From: Caldifarciminota bacterium
GTDB lineage: Bacteria; WOR-3; Hydrothermia; WGAB01
Direction of reading: 5' to 3'
Length of the DNA: 6,022 nucleotides
NCBI GenBank assembly: GCA_015489295.1
Contig: WGAB01000307.1
Location: 1 to 6,022 of the forward strand
A program made the translations under genes and the position numbers. Shown piece after piece: positions 5,063 through 6,022 of the stretch (positions are counted from its first letter, which is position 1; each line of letters opens with the position of its first letter). Under the pieces are notes generated by a model. It was not told where the DNA came from. It did not search any database and was given only the letters and a program-made list of their open reading frames with translations.

Positions 5063-5095
5063 GGGTCCATCCTCGGGGAAGAAGGTTCTGCGGCC

Positions 5096-6022
5096 TCAGG
5101 CGGTGAAGCAGCCGGAGGCCACAACCTCCTCTTCATCCACGGGTTCCAGGTCGTCCAGCCAGCCGGCGGTGGGGTTCACCCGCCGGAAAAAGAGCTTGCC
5201 GTAGTTGGCCGGATCCTTGGCCTGGTGGTACTTGAACACGAAGTACTCGCCCACCACGCCCAGGATCTCCACCTTGCCGGTGCGGTGCGACATGGCGTAC
5301 CGGAACCGCTTGCTGTGGCCATTGAGCCGCTTTTTGGCCTCCTCCACGATCCGGTAGCCCTCCAGGAGGGGCACCTGGAAGTGGTGTTTCACCCGCTTTA
5401 CCGGCCGACACTGGAACACGTAGTAGGGGTTCACCCCAATGGACACGAGCCGGTTCAGGAGCTCGGCCAGCACCTCGGGGTCGTCGTTGACCCCCCGGAG
5501 CAGCACGGTCTGGTTGCTCACGATCACTCCGGCGTCCACGAGCCGGGCCACGGCCCCGGTGGATTCGGGCGTGATCTCCCGGGGATGGTTGAAATGGGTC
5601 ACCACAAAGAGCCGTTTGTCGGGCCGGGAGTACCGGCGGAACAGGGAGATGAGTTCGTCGTCCCACAGGATGCGGAAGGGAAAGGTCACGGGCACCCGGC
5701 TGCCGATCCGCACGAACCGCAGGTGCGGAATGGGCGTGAGGGTTTTCAAAAACTGCTCCAACAGGTCGTTGGGCAGGGTAAGGGGATCGCCTCCGGAGAT
5801 CAGCACGTTGTTGATCTCCGGGTGCTGCCGGATGTACTCAGCCGCCGCCTCCAGCCGACGGATCACCTCCTGGCTTTTCAGCCCCACCAGCCGTTTCCGG
5901 AAGCAGTACCGGCAGTACATGGCGCAGCGGGTGGTGGCCAGGATCAGGGCGGTTTGGGCGTACTTGTGTTGCAGGCCGGGCAGTTTGGTGTGTTCGTGTT
6001 CGCCGCTCGTGTCGTACTCCCC
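5096..6022 (-). CDS. KamA-family radical SAM aminomutase (lysine 2,3-aminomutase-like), N-terminus beyond window
   Basis: Members of this family move an alpha-amino group to the beta carbon using a [4Fe-4S] cluster, S-adenosylmethionine and pyridoxal phosphate. The frame is open to the right edge, so the 308 visible residues lack the N-terminal region (the family is usually about 350-470). The visible part starts near the PGL-H-KY motif. It has the radical SAM cluster CX3CX2C (Cys33, Cys37, Cys40 of the fragment), the SAM-binding GGDPL (residues 77-81), a QTVLLRGVNDD segment, PYYVFQCRPV and SHRTGKVEILG. The Lys of TGK (residue 250) is the likely PLP-binding lysine. In clostridial lysine 2,3-aminomutase, an Asp follows QC and binds the substrate side chain. 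Here that position is Arg (residue 206), so lysine is a doubtful substrate. ATG 5920 lies inside the cluster motif and cannot be the start. The enzyme is expected to be cytoplasmic and oxygen-sensitive. Confidence 0.9.
   Translation of the reverse strand, partial: GEYDTSGEHEHTKLPGLQHKYAQTALILATTRCAMYCRYCFRKRLVGLKSQEVIRRLEAAAEYIRQHPEINNVLISGGDPLTLPNDLLEQFLKTLTPIPHLRFVRIGSRVPVTFPFRILWDDELISLFRRYSRPDKRLFVVTHFNHPREITPESTGAVARLVDAGVIVSNQTVLLRGVNDDPEVLAELLNRLVSIGVNPYYVFQCRPVKRVKHHFQVPLLEGYRIVEEAKKRLNGHSKRFRYAMSHRTGKVEILGVVGEYFVFKYHQAKDPANYGKLFFRRVNPTAGWLDDLEPVDEEEVVASGCFTA

Larger units (their letters stand above)
4703..5095. other. Intergenic region between kamA-family gene and lipoprotein gene
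   Basis: This 393-nt gap holds, in - strand order, BIME copy II, a consensus-like promoter, a transcribed leader of about 200 nt with a possible small ORF, and the lipoprotein Shine-Dalgarno. I see no + strand gene: the open frames running rightward here cross both the lipoprotein gene and the BIME. Confidence 0.75.

Noticed and set aside
4578..5204. 208-residue open frame on the + strand
   Set aside because: It runs antisense through the lipoprotein N-terminus, its promoter, BIME copy II and the aminomutase 3' end. Ser/Arg-rich composition and translated REP arms mark it as a shadow.

Overview
This is a GC-rich bacterial window; I cannot name the species. The coding regions strongly prefer G or C at third codon positions. 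The gap between genes carries REP-type palindromes built on GTAGGAG-GCGGC-TTTA-GCCGC. Similar REP families are best known from Gammaproteobacteria such as Pseudomonas and Stenotrophomonas, but they also occur elsewhere and do not fix the taxonomy.

Layout. At the left edge on the + strand is the C-terminal part of a universal stress protein (1-321). Topoisomerase I, topA (369-2591), follows in the same direction. On the - strand, a KamA-family radical SAM aminomutase runs in from the right edge (6022-5096). Below it is a predicted lipoprotein with a seven-repeat beta-propeller (4702-3566), which has its own sigma70-like promoter (4936-4908). A possible 42-codon leader ORF lies between that promoter and the lipoprotein gene.

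The topA and lipoprotein genes converge. The roughly 970 nt between their stops (2592-3565) shows no gene I can support and is packed with three families of short palindromes, called A, B and C here. Family A is a REP/BIME element. Family B is an 8-bp GC hairpin with an ATTGAGG-type tail. Family C is a GGAGTGC-type hairpin. Stem sequences differ between copies while pairing is mostly kept. An almost identical 71-bp BIME appears twice, once after topA (2725-2795) and once after kamA (4992-5062). The two copies bracket the lower-GC lipoprotein gene.

The genes do not form one evident pathway. topA is housekeeping DNA topology, the Usp fragment is stress-related, the aminomutase makes a beta-amino acid (substrate unknown), and the lipoprotein is of unknown function. 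I found no CRISPR array, tRNA, rRNA, transposase or recognisable defence system. The most notable content is the organisation of the repeat island, the lipoprotein locus with its promoter and leader ORF, and the substrate-pocket change in the aminomutase.
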